Notes: generated by a model from the sequence alone, not told the origin. A stretch of DNA of 64,000 nt from Acholeplasmataceae bacterium (GCA_030603805.1 JAUVXD010000001.1:253518-317517), one strand, 5' to 3'; counted from the first letter of the stretch, positions 17,081 through 27,353 are shown. Numbers and translations: made by a program.

Positions 17081-18862
17081 TTACTCCACAGTAACGCTTT
17101 TCGCGAGATTTCTTGGTTTATCAATATCATAACTACGTTCTAAAGCAGCATAATAGGCAATGAGTTGAGTTGGAACAACTGTGATAAGTGGAGTTAATAG
17201 TGGATGAACTGGATCTAAGATGACATCATCATCTGGATATGCAAGATCTCTAGTTGAAATAATAAGAGTGCTTGCACCTCTAGCTTGAACTTCTTTGAGA
17301 TTACTTCTTGTATTACCATTAATTTTAGGATCTGAGATGATTGCGATAACTGGAGTTTTATCTTCGATTAAAGCAATGGTTCCATGCTTGAGTTCACCAG
17401 CAGCAAATCCTTCTGTTTGAATGTAAGATATTTCTTTTAGTTTTAAAGCAGCTTCTAGTCCTACAAAATAATCTAAGCCTCTACCAATGAAAAAACAGTT
17501 TCTTCGTGTTAATAAGTTTCTAACATGTTCTCTGATATTTTCAGATGCTAAAAAGTTCTCAATTGATGTAGCAGCAATCGAGAGTTCTTTTTTAATGTCG
17601 ATGTTTTTAGATGAAAGTTCATAAGCTAGAAGTGATAAGACTGTCACTTGTGCAACATATGCTTTAGTTGAAGCAACAGCAATCTCTGGACCTGCAAAGA
17701 GTTCAAGTGCGTAGGATGCTTCTCTTGCAAGAGTTGATGTTGGAACATTCGTTATAGTTAAAATGGGGTAGTTTTGATCTTTGATGTTTACAAGACAGGC
17801 TCTTAAATCGGCAGTTTCACCACTTTGAGTGACCAGAATGAAAAAGGGTTTTTTAGAAAGTAAAGGTTGGTGATATGCAAACTCAGATGCAATATGAACT
17901 TCAACAGGGATTGAAGACATTTTCTCAATCATTTGTTTTCCGATTAATCCAGCATGCATGGATGTCCCTGCTGCTAAGATAAAGATTCGATCTGATGATT
18001 TGATTTGATCAATGATTTCGGGTTTGATGAGTGATGCATCTTTATCAAAATAGTTAGTTAGAATTCTTCTGACAACAGATGGTTGTTCATGAACTTCTTT
18101 CATCATGAAGTGAGCATATTCACCTTTGGTAGTATCACTATCATCTAGTTCGATTGGTTTGAAATGGAAGTCTAGTGATTCATTATTCAAGTTGAATAAA
18201 CGAATGTTATCTGGTCTAGCTACAATAAAAGTTTTATCGTCTAAAGCATGATAATCAGTAGAGTAACCTACAAGTGCCATGAGATCTGATGCTATCGTAA
18301 TACCTGCATCACCCTTTCCAATAATAAGAGGGCTTTTGTATTTAGCAGCATAAATTTTCTCTGGATCATTTGAGTCTAGAATTAACAGAGCATAAGAGCC
18401 GTGAAGTAGTTTGAGAGTTGTAGTAATTGCGGTTTCCACATTGAGAGTTTGAGAGAATGTCTCAATTAGTTGAGCAATAACTTCAGTATCAGTTTCACTC
18501 ACAAATGATGAGTTTTTAAGATATTGATCCTTAAGTTGTTGATAGTTTTCAATGACACCATTATGGACAATAATAAAACGTCGAGTCTGCGAATAATGTG
18601 GATGTGAGTTTTCTTTATTAACTTTTCCATGAGTTGCCCACCGCGTATGACCGATTCCTATATTTGAGAATTGAGATTCTTTTGTTGAATCGATAAGTTT
18701 TTGGACCCTTCCTTCATCTTTAAAAACATCAAAAACCCTATATCTAGAATTAAAAAGACTTAATCCGGCTGAGTCATAACCTCTATACTCAAGACGAGAT
18801 AAACCGTTAAGAATGACTTCTTTAGCGTTCTTATTTCCTATAAAACCCACAATGCCACACAT
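17081..18862 (-). CDS. glmS: Glutamine-fructose-6-phosphate aminotransferase
   Basis: 593 residues. It uses glutamine to convert fructose-6-P to glucosamine-6-P, the entry to amino-sugar synthesis. The N-terminal class-II glutaminase starts at Cys2 (MCGIVGFIG) with LEYRGYDSAGLSL and GHTRWATHG. Two SIS isomerase domains follow (FILAAGTSMHAG, VTQSGETADLRA, FIGRGLDYFVGLEAALKLKE) and the C-terminus DKPRNLAKSVTVE is canonical. The SD site is CTGGAGG. The leader between a candidate -10 (18938-18933) and the start codon is too short for the glmS ribozyme, and its conserved core is not seen, so control by that riboswitch is unlikely. Confidence 0.97.
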   Translation of the reverse strand: MCGIVGFIGNKNAKEVILNGLSRLEYRGYDSAGLSLFNSRYRVFDVFKDEGRVQKLIDSTKESQFSNIGIGHTRWATHGKVNKENSHPHYSQTRRFIIVHNGVIENYQQLKDQYLKNSSFVSETDTEVIAQLIETFSQTLNVETAITTTLKLLHGSYALLILDSNDPEKIYAAKYKSPLIIGKGDAGITIASDLMALVGYSTDYHALDDKTFIVARPDNIRLFNLNNESLDFHFKPIELDDSDTTKGEYAHFMMKEVHEQPSVVRRILTNYFDKDASLIKPEIIDQIKSSDRIFILAAGTSMHAGLIGKQMIEKMSSIPVEVHIASEFAYHQPLLSKKPFFILVTQSGETADLRACLVNIKDQNYPILTITNVPTSTLAREASYALELFAGPEIAVASTKAYVAQVTVLSLLAYELSSKNIDIKKELSIAATSIENFLASENIREHVRNLLTRRNCFFIGRGLDYFVGLEAALKLKEISYIQTEGFAAGELKHGTIALIEDKTPVIAIISDPKINGNTRSNLKEVQARGASTLIISTRDLAYPDDDVILDPVHPLLTPLITVVPTQLIAYYAALERSYDIDKPRNLAKSVTVE

Positions 18863-19352
18863 GATTTTCCTCCAGTAAATACTTTTATAAACATATTAGA
18901 TTAAAATCAAACTTATATTTCTAAATAAATCAATTATACATCAAGTTCCATATAAAATGAATAAAGACTACGATGTTGGCGGATAATAGCCAAAATGATG
19001 AATCGTAATCTAATTATATGTCCGATATCGACTCTTGTTATGAACAACATATCTTGGTATGAAATATGATATGCACTGCTACAATATTGTAATCGCAAAC
19101 AAGGTTTGGACATACTGCTATCACATCTATTTGTCTTTAAGAAGGTCATGCAATAACTAAAACATCTTGTGTCATCCTTATGAAAATCTAAAAATAACTA
19201 GTTTTTTTCACAAACATATAAAAGTCTCTTTTCACCTTAGTTAAGAGCATTATTCACCTTTAAAAGCATATAAATATGTTTCCACATACAAGGTTGCCTT
19301 GACCCTAAGGGTATGACTGTCTGTTGATATGAAAGTCATACAGTTGAACATA
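18863..19352. other. Intergenic region between capsule locus 2 and glmS
   Basis: 490 bases without a convincing gene. Next to glmS it has a candidate minus-strand -10 TATAAT (18938-18933) with no good -35. The part from about 19124 to 19345 consists of the dispersed ~195-bp repeat described separately. A 71-codon frame at 18934-19149 has no SD and no recognisable features. Confidence 0.6.
19124..19339. repeat. Dispersed ~195-bp repeat, copy A
   Basis: Holds, in order, a diverged GGTCATGC block, TGTGTCATCCTTATGAAA (19168-19185), TTAGTTAAGAGC (19237-19248), TATAAATATGTTTCC (19269-19283), and GACTGTCTGTTG...AAAGTCAT (19315-19339). The last block differs by one base from the matching blocks at 50639 and 50840, and the second is identical to 50683-50700. 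The third and fourth match copy C with identical 32-base spacing. TATGACT/AGTCATA at 19313-19340 can form a hairpin. Confidence 0.7.
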
Positions 19353-20483
19353 CTATTTAGTTACAAATTCAATAATAGATTTAGAAATAAACTCGATTTC
19401 GGTATCCGATAGGTATGGATGCATTGGTAACGATAGCACTGTCTTACATAAATTTGTAGAAACTGGATAATCCTCATCTTTATTATTAAGATTTTTGAAT
19501 GCTGTTTGATTATGCATTGTCTTAGTGTAATAAACCATGGTAGGTATACCTTTAGTGCTTAAATATGACTTAAGTTCATCTCTTTGTTTCTGAGAATCAA
19601 GCTTAATTGTATATTGAGCAAAACTAGATAGATAGTTTTGTGGGATTATTGGTATTTCAACGATGCCATCTAATAAACTATTGTACTTTTGGTATGCTTT
19701 GTTCACATCATCTAATTCATGATTTATAAAAGCTGTTAGTTTAACATCGAGTATGGCAGCTTGAATTGTATCTAAGCGTGAATTAACACCAATTCTAACA
19801 TTATCGTACTTATCTTCACCTTTTCCATGAACTCTTAAAGACTCCAGCAACAAAGCTATTTGATCATCGTTTGTAAAAATAGCACCTCCATCACCATAGC
19901 ACCCCAGTGGTTTAGCTGGAAAAAATGATGTTGTTGCAATATCTCCAAAACTACAAGCTTTTCTACCTTTATACTCTGCTCCAAAACCTTGTGCAGCATC
20001 TTCTAAAATTAGTAAATTGTATTTCTTTGCAATTATTTCAATCTTCTCATAATCTGCTAGTAAACCGAATAGATCAACAGGGATAACAACCTTGGGTGTA
20101 AGGTCATGCAATTCAATAACTTCCTGTATTTTTAACTCTAACTTGTTTGCGTCGATATTAAAAGTAATTGGATCGACATCAACAAATATTGGAGTTGCTC
20201 CAACAAAAGATACAACTTCAGCTGTTGCGAAGAAAGTAAAGTCAGGAACAAAAACTGCATCACCTTTTCCAACATTCCATGCAGTAAGTACTAATGATAG
20301 AGCATCTGTACCATTTGCACACGAAATACAATGCTTGACTCCAACATAGTTTGCAAGGCGTTGCTCAAACGCTTTAACTTGTGGTCCGCTAATGAAACTT
20401 GATTCAGCAAAAACATTTTGTACTGCATTGTCAATTTCATTTTTATACTTCTCATATTGTGATTTTAAGTCTCTAAATTGCAT
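19353..20483 (-). CDS. wbpE: UDP-3-keto-GlcNAcA aminotransferase (DegT/DnrJ family, WbpE-type)
   Basis: 376 residues. A PLP-dependent sugar aminotransferase; the lysine in FFPAKPLGCYGDGGAIF is the expected cofactor site, and ISCANGTDALSL and LEDAAQGFGAEYKG are family motifs. The start MQFRDLKSQYEKYKNEIDNA matches WbpE/WlbC enzymes, which use glutamate to aminate C3 of the 3-keto uronate made by WbpB. It is the last gene of a run wbpA-wbpB-wbpD-wbpE separated by 0-12 bases, which fixes the role. AAGGAG precedes the ATG. Dispersed repeat copy A begins just beyond its stop codon. Confidence 0.93.
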   Translation of the reverse strand: MQFRDLKSQYEKYKNEIDNAVQNVFAESSFISGPQVKAFEQRLANYVGVKHCISCANGTDALSLVLTAWNVGKGDAVFVPDFTFFATAEVVSFVGATPIFVDVDPITFNIDANKLELKIQEVIELHDLTPKVVIPVDLFGLLADYEKIEIIAKKYNLLILEDAAQGFGAEYKGRKACSFGDIATTSFFPAKPLGCYGDGGAIFTNDDQIALLLESLRVHGKGEDKYDNVRIGVNSRLDTIQAAILDVKLTAFINHELDDVNKAYQKYNSLLDGIVEIPIIPQNYLSSFAQYTIKLDSQKQRDELKSYLSTKGIPTMVYYTKTMHNQTAFKNLNNKDEDYPVSTNLCKTVLSLPMHPYLSDTEIEFISKSIIEFVTK

Positions 20484-20489
20484 TGGTTT

Positions 20490-21059
20490 TCACTCCTTAA
20501 TCAATTCACATAATTGGTTTTCTTTTTGAATATATCTTCTATCACACGATCTACAATGAAGATTCTCAGGAAGTCTTAATCCACATTCACATACCCAACC
20601 TATTTGTTTTGCAGGTACTCCAGCAAAAAGTGCAAAATCCGGTACATTCTTTGTTACAACTGCTCCTGATGCAATCATTGCCCATTTACCAATAGTATTG
20701 CCACAAACAATAGTTGCGTTTGCCCCTATAGTTGCGCCATATTTAACCAACGTCTTTTGATAATTTGCAGATCCTTTTGGATATTTACTTCTTGGAGTCA
20801 GATCATTGGTAAATACCATAGATGGTCCACAAAATACGTAATCTTCAAGTTCAACACCCTCATATATGGATACATTGTTTTGGATTTTTACATGATTTCC
20901 AACTTGAACATTATTAGCAATATTTACATTTTGTCCAATTGAACACTTTTCACCGATATTTGCACCAGATTGGATATGAGAAAAATGCCAAATTTTGGTT
21001 CCTTGACCTATTTTTACATTTGAATCAACATAAGAACTCTCGTGAACGAAATAGTCCAT
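20490..21059 (-). CDS. wbpD: UDP-GlcNAc3NA N-acetyltransferase, hexapeptide-repeat (WbpD-type)
   Basis: 189 residues. The N-terminal two thirds is a left-handed beta-helix ([45 protein letters not shown]), and the C-terminus is a short cysteine-rich tail (CECGLRLP...CRSCDRR) as in WbpD/WlbB. It acetylates the 3-amino group of the uronate with acetyl-CoA, completing UDP-2,3-diacetamido-2,3-dideoxy-glucuronate. The ATG overlaps the wbpB stop as TAATG, so the two are coupled, and wbpE starts 6 bases after its end. Confidence 0.92.
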   Translation of the reverse strand: MDYFVHESSYVDSNVKIGQGTKIWHFSHIQSGANIGEKCSIGQNVNIANNVQVGNHVKIQNNVSIYEGVELEDYVFCGPSMVFTNDLTPRSKYPKGSANYQKTLVKYGATIGANATIVCGNTIGKWAMIASGAVVTKNVPDFALFAGVPAKQIGWVCECGLRLPENLHCRSCDRRYIQKENQLCELIKE

Positions 21060-22138
21060 TATCTGAATCTCCCTTTAAAATCAATTGAAGCACAATGACT
21101 CATTGGAAATTTAACACTTCTTCCCTCTGCCGCTGATTTGTAAATACCTAGTACAAGTTCTAAAGCCCTTCTTCCGTCTTCAGCAGTTACATAAGGTTCA
21201 GTATGGTTTTCAATTGAATCAATTACATCTTTATAAAGCGGTGTATGTCCAAATCCGTAAACAGTTGGAGGGTTTTCATGATATTTAACTTTAACTTCTT
21301 CAGGATTATCAAATTTATCTGCAAATAGCCATTCTTCAATAATATTTACAGATTTTCCACCAGCTTTAACTGTTCCTTTCTCACCGAACAAATAAAGAGT
21401 TTCCTCTAAGTTTTTGGGATAAACATTCGTTGTACCTTCAATAATTCCATAGGAACCATTTTTAAATTTTACGAGTGCTACTCCTAAATCCTCTGTTTCA
21501 ATAAATGAATGATTAAGATTATCAGTATAAGCAAAAACTTCATCAATTTCATTACCCATCATCCATCTTAATAAATCTATATTATGGATACATTGATTCA
21601 TTAATGCACCACCATCTTGCTCCCAAGTCCCTCTCCAAGGAGCTTGTAAATAGTAATCTTGTCCCCTATTCCATCTAATATGTGCAGTCCCATGAAATAA
21701 CTTTCCGAATCTGTTTTGTTCAATTGATTCTCTTATCTTTTGAATTGATTTATTAAATCTGTTTTGGTGACATGCACTAACAACTACATTATGCTCTTTT
21801 GATAGTGCAATTATCTCATCAGCATCTTTCAAAGAGAGTGCAATAGGTTTTTCTATAATCAAGTGAATTTCTTTTTTTATGCAATATTTAGCGATTTCAG
21901 CATGATTTCCACTTTCAGTGGCTATTGCAATTAGTTGTGGGTTTTCCTTCTCAATCATAATTTTGTAGTCAGAATAAGTTTTTGTACTAGATTTTAATTT
22001 GTGATTAGTTATATGTTGATTAGCCTTATTGATATCTAAGTCACAAAGGGCAACTATATCAAGATTATTATTTACCGCTGCAGTGATATGATTTGGTGAT
22101 ATACGTCCGCAACCAATTAAGGCATATTTTAGTTTCAT
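21059..22138 (-). CDS. wbpB: UDP-GlcNAcA 3-dehydrogenase (Gfo/Idh/MocA oxidoreductase, WbpB-type)
   Basis: 359 residues. NAD-binding [11 protein letters not shown], the IEKPIALS segment and a C-terminal alpha/beta domain place it in the Gfo/Idh/MocA family. In this pathway it oxidises C3 of UDP-GlcNAcA to a ketone, using 2-oxoglutarate to recycle the cofactor in partnership with WbpE. I start at ATG 22138 ([11 protein letters not shown]), five bases after GGAGG; an in-frame TTG four codons earlier overlaps that site. It lies between wbpA and wbpD. Confidence 0.92.
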   Translation of the reverse strand: MKLKYALIGCGRISPNHITAAVNNNLDIVALCDLDINKANQHITNHKLKSSTKTYSDYKIMIEKENPQLIAIATESGNHAEIAKYCIKKEIHLIIEKPIALSLKDADEIIALSKEHNVVVSACHQNRFNKSIQKIRESIEQNRFGKLFHGTAHIRWNRGQDYYLQAPWRGTWEQDGGALMNQCIHNIDLLRWMMGNEIDEVFAYTDNLNHSFIETEDLGVALVKFKNGSYGIIEGTTNVYPKNLEETLYLFGEKGTVKAGGKSVNIIEEWLFADKFDNPEEVKVKYHENPPTVYGFGHTPLYKDVIDSIENHTEPYVTAEDGRRALELVLGIYKSAAEGRSVKFPMSHCASIDFKGRFR

Positions 22139-22150
22139 AATAACCTCCAA

Positions 22151-23458
22151 TTACAACAGTTCAATGTTGTCTCTATTTTTTACATTTTTCATAGCATTTT
22201 TTGTATCGAATATGAATTTAGAATTCTGCTGCACAAAATCATAATCAACTTTTGTGTGAGCAGTAGTAACTAAAATCAAATCAGCATTCTTAAGTGCATC
22301 TGCACTTAACTCATTCAAACCAGTCTTTACATTTCCATGTTCCTTGTACTCAGTAATATAAGGATCGTAATAGTTTACTATTGCACCAAGTTTTTCTAAT
22401 TCATTGATTACTTCAATTGCAGGACTTTCACGGTAATCTTCAATATCCTGTTTGTATGCTACACCTAGAATTAACACATTTGAACCATTAACTGATTTTT
22501 TAAACCGATTCAATATTTTTGTACTTCTCTCAGCACAATATTCAGGCATTCTATCATTAATCATCATTGATGACTCAATCATTGATGTATGAAATCCATA
22601 TTCTCTAGCTTTCCATGACAAATAATATGGGTCTAGTGGAATACAATGACCACCTAATCCTGGACCTGGATAAAAGGCTTGAAACCCATAGGGTTTAGAT
22701 TTTGCAGCATCAATAACCTCCCAAATGTTAATGTTCATCTTGTTACATAAAATGGCAAGTTCATTTACAAGACCAATATTTATATTTCTATAAGTGTTTT
22801 CAAGTATTTTTTCCATTTCTGCAATTGCTGGTGACGATACTTTGTGAACTGGTGCTTCAAGAATACTCTCATACATCAACGCTGCAATATTTGTACACTC
22901 TTTTGTAACTCCACCAACCACTTTAGGTGTATTTTTTGTTTTATACATTAAGTTGCCTGGATCTACTCTCTCTGGTGAAAACGCCAAGAAAAAATCAATA
23001 CCACATTTAAGTCCAGATTTTTCTAGTATTGGTTTTAGCAATTCTTCAGTCGTACCTGGATAAGTTGTTGACTCAAGAACAATCAACATGTCTTTATGCA
23101 TATAGGGCACTATACTTTCTGCAGAAGCACGAACATAGCTAATATCTGGTTGTTGATACTGATCAAGTGGAGTGGGAACAGCAATACAAACAGCATCAGC
23201 TCTCGCAACTTCCGAAAAGTCAAGTGTTGCTCTAAGCATTCCACTTTTAACAATTTTTTCCAAGTCTTCATTAACAACATCCCCAATATAATTAATCCCA
23301 TTATTTACTTTGTCAACCTTATCCTTTTGAACATCAAAGCCAATAGTGTAGAAACCTGCTTTTGCTTTTTCTACTGCTAAAGGTAAGCCAACATAACCTA
23401 ATCCGATAACTCCAAGTATCGCCGTTTTATCTAAGAGTTTTTTATGCAGTTTCTCCAT
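22151..23458 (-). CDS. wbpA: UDP-GlcNAc 6-dehydrogenase (WbpA-type)
   Basis: 435 residues, UDP-glucose/GDP-mannose dehydrogenase family. The N-terminal Rossmann loop is VIGLGYVGLPLAVEKA, the catalytic cysteine lies in PGPGLGGHCIPLDPYYL, and the C-terminal domain has LGVAYKQDIEDYRESP. It oxidises C6 of UDP-GlcNAc to UDP-GlcNAcA, the first step of the diacetamido uronate route. It overlaps wbpG by 17 bases and precedes wbpB. A second, distinct dehydrogenase at 32343 is paired with a 2-epimerase and probably makes UDP-ManNAcA instead. Confidence 0.92.
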   Translation of the reverse strand: MEKLHKKLLDKTAILGVIGLGYVGLPLAVEKAKAGFYTIGFDVQKDKVDKVNNGINYIGDVVNEDLEKIVKSGMLRATLDFSEVARADAVCIAVPTPLDQYQQPDISYVRASAESIVPYMHKDMLIVLESTTYPGTTEELLKPILEKSGLKCGIDFFLAFSPERVDPGNLMYKTKNTPKVVGGVTKECTNIAALMYESILEAPVHKVSSPAIAEMEKILENTYRNINIGLVNELAILCNKMNINIWEVIDAAKSKPYGFQAFYPGPGLGGHCIPLDPYYLSWKAREYGFHTSMIESSMMINDRMPEYCAERSTKILNRFKKSVNGSNVLILGVAYKQDIEDYRESPAIEVINELEKLGAIVNYYDPYITEYKEHGNVKTGLNELSADALKNADLILVTTAHTKVDYDFVQQNSKFIFDTKNAMKNVKNRDNIELL

Positions 23459-24581
23459 TAATCGACTTCTCCTTTCGCTTGATTATTTTTTTTCTAATCC
23501 AATTTATTTTTTGCAAAAAACCCAGTATTTTTTTATTATTTTTGTAATCGTTTTCTGTTTTATTTGGAGACCCCATTATTTTCTCCCATTCTAGCAAAGA
23601 AATGTCAAGTTTTTTGAGTATATAATCTCTATCTTCAATGAAACTTATATTATCATAAGGACTATCATTTAAGTACATATTAAGAGCGGTTTCACGATTG
23701 AGTTCACCACCGACAATCAAACTTGATAAGTGAGCCAACCTTTTGTCATAATTAAACTTAGTTGGTAAATAGTATGATTGAAAAAATTTTGTAAATCGTG
23801 ATTCAAAGTGTTTTCCTCCATAATATTCCCAACCATACATTGATTGCAATGTATTAATTGCATCCTTTTTAGAGTAGTTTATGTAGTTCAATAGATTAAT
23901 TCTTTCAATTTTCTTTAAATAATACATGTATTTAAGTAGTCCAAAATGTGGGTATTTTTTTAAATTACCCTTTCTTCTATGCTTTTTAAAAACATCTTTT
24001 ATGCTTCTATAATCTGTATTAGAATAACCCCAACTTATAGGTAAAATACCTTCAGTAGCTATATTGCTGCCATTTAACATATACTTAACATTGTTCTTTA
24101 GTGCATAATCATACATTGCTGCAAGAAACACATGATCTTGGGGTATATCAAGATTTGGTAAACCAGAAAACATATAAGCTCTTTGCAATTCTTTAATAGT
24201 GGGCCAATCAATTACAATTGTATGTAACTCTACATTTAATGATTTACATAACTTGTGTATATTTTTTACCGCAATATCAGAATTCCAACCAGCATCAACA
24301 TGCACAGCTAGTACATTCAAACCATTAGAAACTGCATGATGGAGAAGAAAACAACTGTCTACTCCTCCAGAAACACCTATGATACAGTCATATTCTTTGT
24401 TTCGACCATGCTTTTTAATCATTCTTAATATCGATTCATGTCTTTGTGGGCTTGTCAATGCATCATATCCAACTAAATTTTTCTTTCGATCATAATCGTG
24501 GCAATGATTGCAAACTCCATTTTCATCAAATACGATATATGGATCAGTTTCATCCATTATACATCTAGTACATCTTTTCAT
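23442..24581 (-). CDS. wbpG: N-acetyl-sugar amidotransferase (WbpG/PseA-type, PP-loop ATPase)
   Basis: 379 residues. Starts MKRCTRCIMDETDP with a paired-cysteine motif (C-x2-C, later C-x2-C near residue 31) and has the PP-loop IIGVSGGVDSCFLL, so it belongs to the ATP-pyrophosphatase amidotransferases. In Pseudomonas serotypes, WbpG with HisH- and HisF-like partners converts the 3-acetamido group of a diacetamido uronate into 3-acetamidino. The hisF-like gene overlaps it by 17 bases and hisH lies next to that, the same trio. ATG 24581 with AAAGGAG is preferred over an in-frame TTG at 24602. It needs ammonia from the HisH/HisF pair. Confidence 0.92.
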   Translation of the reverse strand: MKRCTRCIMDETDPYIVFDENGVCNHCHDYDRKKNLVGYDALTSPQRHESILRMIKKHGRNKEYDCIIGVSGGVDSCFLLHHAVSNGLNVLAVHVDAGWNSDIAVKNIHKLCKSLNVELHTIVIDWPTIKELQRAYMFSGLPNLDIPQDHVFLAAMYDYALKNNVKYMLNGSNIATEGILPISWGYSNTDYRSIKDVFKKHRRKGNLKKYPHFGLLKYMYYLKKIERINLLNYINYSKKDAINTLQSMYGWEYYGGKHFESRFTKFFQSYYLPTKFNYDKRLAHLSSLIVGGELNRETALNMYLNDSPYDNISFIEDRDYILKKLDISLLEWEKIMGSPNKTENDYKNNKKILGFLQKINWIRKKIIKRKEKSINGETA

Positions 24582-25341
24582 TTGTATAAACTCCTTTATC
24601 AATTAGATTTTGAAAATCTGGATAATTAATTAAAACTCCTTTTTTCTTTCCATAAAAAACAAACAAACTACCAACTGCGACTGCTGAAGCTCCGTGTTGA
24701 TGAATTACTTTCGAAATATGTTGTAAATCACCTGCACCACCGTGTGCTATTATGGGAACATCAGCTTTTTTACATAGTTTTTCAATGAAATCATAATCAA
24801 ATCCTTGCATTTTACCCTCATGATCAACAGATGTGACTATCAATTCTCCAGCACCATAATTAATTGCTTTTAGAGCATGATCTAAAGGATCAATTGTAGT
24901 TCTTTTTTTACAATTATGATAGCAACATTGCCTTTTGTGGAATAAATTCAATTTATAATCAATTGATACTACAACACTTTGGCGACCAACTTCATCAGAA
25001 ATATCTTTAACTAATTGAAACGAGTTATAGGTTGCTTCGTTAATTACAATTTTTTCAAAGCCAATGTTTATTATTTTTTTTGCATCATTCACAGATTTAA
25101 TACCTCCGCCATAACTTAATGGCATAAATGCTTCATCCGCCATTTCCTTTAGAAGTTTAAAATTAATGCCGTTTTCTGAGGCTGATCTATCGATTATGCA
25201 TAATTCATCAACTTCTTTCTCATTGAAAATCTTTAAAGCATTAATGGGATCTCCCAAATAAACATATTTATCAAACATAATGGTTTTTATTAAATCACCT
25301 TTATCAATTAACATGATTGGGATTAATCTTGGTCTATTCAT
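24565..25341 (-). CDS. HisF-like cyclase partner of the sugar amidotransferase
   Basis: 258 residues with an imidazole-glycerol-phosphate synthase cyclase fold (beta-alpha barrel): LIPIMLIDKGDLIKT, MPLSYGGGIKS, VVSIDYKL, IIAHGGAGDLQHI, GASAVAVGSLFVF. In histidine synthesis this subunit joins ammonia to PRFAR, but no other his genes are nearby and the gene overlaps both hisH-like (8 bases) and wbpG (17 bases). The likely role is to channel ammonia from the HisH-like glutaminase to WbpG for acetamidino-sugar formation. Confidence 0.9.
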   Translation of the reverse strand: MNRPRLIPIMLIDKGDLIKTIMFDKYVYLGDPINALKIFNEKEVDELCIIDRSASENGINFKLLKEMADEAFMPLSYGGGIKSVNDAKKIINIGFEKIVINEATYNSFQLVKDISDEVGRQSVVVSIDYKLNLFHKRQCCYHNCKKRTTIDPLDHALKAINYGAGELIVTSVDHEGKMQGFDYDFIEKLCKKADVPIIAHGGAGDLQHISKVIHQHGASAVAVGSLFVFYGKKKGVLINYPDFQNLIDKGVYTNEKMY

Positions 25342-25966
25342 TTTTTACCTCAATAAAATTTTTTAGTATTTGCATTCCATATTTGTGACTCTTCTCTGGA
25401 TGGAATTGTGTGCCAAAAATATTGTTATAAACTAAAGCAGCTGTATAATTGACACCATATTTAGTTGATAATACTGTATAGTTATCATTAATAGGCACAT
25501 AATAGGAGTGAACAAAATAAAACCTAGATTCTGAATTTATATTAGAGGTGAATGAGCATGAATTTAGGACTTTTACATCTCTCCAGCCCATATTAGGAAC
25601 TTTCAAATCCGATTTTTCCCCTAAATCAGAAAAACTTAAACATTCAAAATCTAAGAAACCAAACCCTTTGAGATTACCTTCACGACTTGATTTCCCTAAA
25701 AGTTGCATTCCTAAACAAATTCCTAAAATTGGTTTTTTTAGTTTCAGCACATTATAATTTATCACATCAAAAAGTCCAGTGCTTTTTAATTTTTTTATAG
25801 CATTATCAAAAGATCCAACACCGGGTAGAATAATTTTTGATGATTTATTTATTATTTCCGTATTAGATGTTATAACTGATTGGTACCCCATTTTTTTTAT
25901 CATGTTTTCAACAGATCCAAGATTTCCAACCCCATAATCTATAATTGCAACATATTTTTCATTCAT
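25334..25966 (-). CDS. HisH-like glutaminase partner of the sugar amidotransferase
   Basis: 210 residues, class-I glutamine amidotransferase. IDYGVGNLGSVENM opens the protein, the nucleophile cysteine is in GICLGMQLLGK, and the catalytic histidine-glutamate pair is in TQFHPEKSH, so the triad is intact. It releases ammonia from glutamine for the HisF-like barrel. It is the first gene of the hisH-hisF-wbpG trio, 64 bases after the flippase gene. Its glutamine demand links to glnA at the left end of the window. Confidence 0.9.
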   Translation of the reverse strand: MNEKYVAIIDYGVGNLGSVENMIKKMGYQSVITSNTEIINKSSKIILPGVGSFDNAIKKLKSTGLFDVINYNVLKLKKPILGICLGMQLLGKSSREGNLKGFGFLDFECLSFSDLGEKSDLKVPNMGWRDVKVLNSCSFTSNINSESRFYFVHSYYVPINDNYTVLSTKYGVNYTAALVYNNIFGTQFHPEKSHKYGMQILKNFIEVKNE

Positions 25967-26030
25967 ACAGTGACCTCACATTAGTTTTAGATAATCAAAT
26001 ATATCATGATTTATTACACTCTTGACAAAA

Positions 26031-27353
26031 CTACAACATCCATAAAAGCAATGTGATTATCAAGTATAAAGAACTAATAACCACATATTGAATCGCATAT
26101 TTCTTTAACAGAATGAAATTAATCATCATATCAATTATATAATAAATACTCATTCCTATTACATAAATTTTCATTACTGAGTAAAAATTATTGTAAGAAT
26201 AAAAACCGATAAACAGGGTGATAAAAACAATAAACAGTCTCAAGATACTTATTAACAGATTAATTGATTGTTTTCCAATTGAAACCCTCAAATACGACGT
26301 TATTGTAGAGCAAAACATAAAAACATAAAAAACAATCAAATACTTGGCAATCTCACCTGCAATTGACCAGTTTTCTCCGAGAAATATTGCAAACAAATAT
26401 TCACCCCAAAGAATTATAAGGATACTTGGAACTAAAGACAATAACATTATTTTTGTTATCAATGAAAATGTAAATCTTGATAAATCTTTACCTGAATTGT
26501 AATATTCAGTGGCAGTTCTAAAATATATTGTGTTTATTGGTGCACCTATTAGTCGCAATGGAAGACCAAGTAGTTTCTCATTCATAGAGTAACCCCCTAG
26601 ATTAGAACTACCAAAATTGGTCGAAAAAAACTGTGCTGGGAGTTGTGCAGCTAAAGTCTCTACTGCATTAGATGGGTATTGATAAATGACAAATTTTTTA
26701 TATTCACCTAGCACTTTTTTTATAATACTAAATTTAAAACTTTTTATAAAGGGGTTCACTTTATTAAGCATCTGCACAATGGACAGTATACCTCCTATTA
26801 TCGATGCTATTATAAGACCATACATTGTGAAACCTAAAATCCCCAGCGGGATAGAAATTATTAATGTAGACAATGCACCAATTAAAGAATTATTAAATAG
26901 TAATCGATTTAAGGCGAATTTATTAACTAAAATCGTCAAATATCCTTTAATACAGTTTACTAGCACTGAAAGATACAATAGCAGCAAAAATACGTGTATA
27001 TCCATATTCGTCTTAATAAATGTTAAATGATTAGCAAAAATATTTGATGTAATATAGATAACAGATGCAAGTATTCCAGATAAAATGAAAACTACCATAA
27101 ATACTTCTTTACTTTTCTCATCATCTTTAGGTACCATTATTGCAGAAGACAGTCCGAGCGTCACAATTCCAATAATGATAGTTGAAGCTGACAATAACAA
27201 TGCATATTCTCCATAATCTCCAGGAGAGTAGATTCTACTTACTAGTGGTGTGGTTAGGATTCCAATGCTTTGAGCTATTGCAGTCCCAGATGTTAATACT
27301 CCAACACTAACCCAAAATTTACTTTCTTTTAATTTTTTCACTAATTTAATCAT
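26031..27353 (-). CDS. Polysaccharide flippase, Wzx/MOP family (locus 2)
   Basis: 440 residues with about 12-14 membrane helices. FWVSVGVLTSGTAIAQSIG and RIYSPGDYGEYALLLS near the start are typical of Wzx-type oligosaccharide flippases. I prefer ATG 27353 (MIKLVKKLKES) because an AGGA lies nearby, whereas the in-frame ATG at 27371 has no ribosome site. It overlaps the upstream polymerase gene slightly. It should export the second repeat unit, the one carrying the modified uronates. It is clearly different in sequence from the locus-1 flippase. Confidence 0.88.
   Translation of the reverse strand: MIKLVKKLKESKFWVSVGVLTSGTAIAQSIGILTTPLVSRIYSPGDYGEYALLLSASTIIIGIVTLGLSSAIMVPKDDEKSKEVFMVVFILSGILASVIYITSNIFANHLTFIKTNMDIHVFLLLLYLSVLVNCIKGYLTILVNKFALNRLLFNNSLIGALSTLIISIPLGILGFTMYGLIIASIIGGILSIVQMLNKVNPFIKSFKFSIIKKVLGEYKKFVIYQYPSNAVETLAAQLPAQFFSTNFGSSNLGGYSMNEKLLGLPLRLIGAPINTIYFRTATEYYNSGKDLSRFTFSLITKIMLLSLVPSILIILWGEYLFAIFLGENWSIAGEIAKYLIVFYVFMFCSTITSYLRVSIGKQSINLLISILRLFIVFITLFIGFYSYNNFYSVMKIYVIGMSIYYIIDMMINFILLKKYAIQYVVISSLYLIITLLLWML

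Noticed and set aside
18863-18940. glmS ribozyme riboswitch upstream of glmS
   Set aside because: The leader is short and the conserved ribozyme core is not visible.
18934-19149. 71-codon minus-strand frame between glmS and repeat A
   Set aside because: No SD, no recognisable family, and part of it lies in the dispersed repeat.
24565-25966. Histidine biosynthesis genes hisH and hisF
   Set aside because: They overlap wbpG and lie within a capsule operon with no other his genes; the amidotransferase-partner role fits better.
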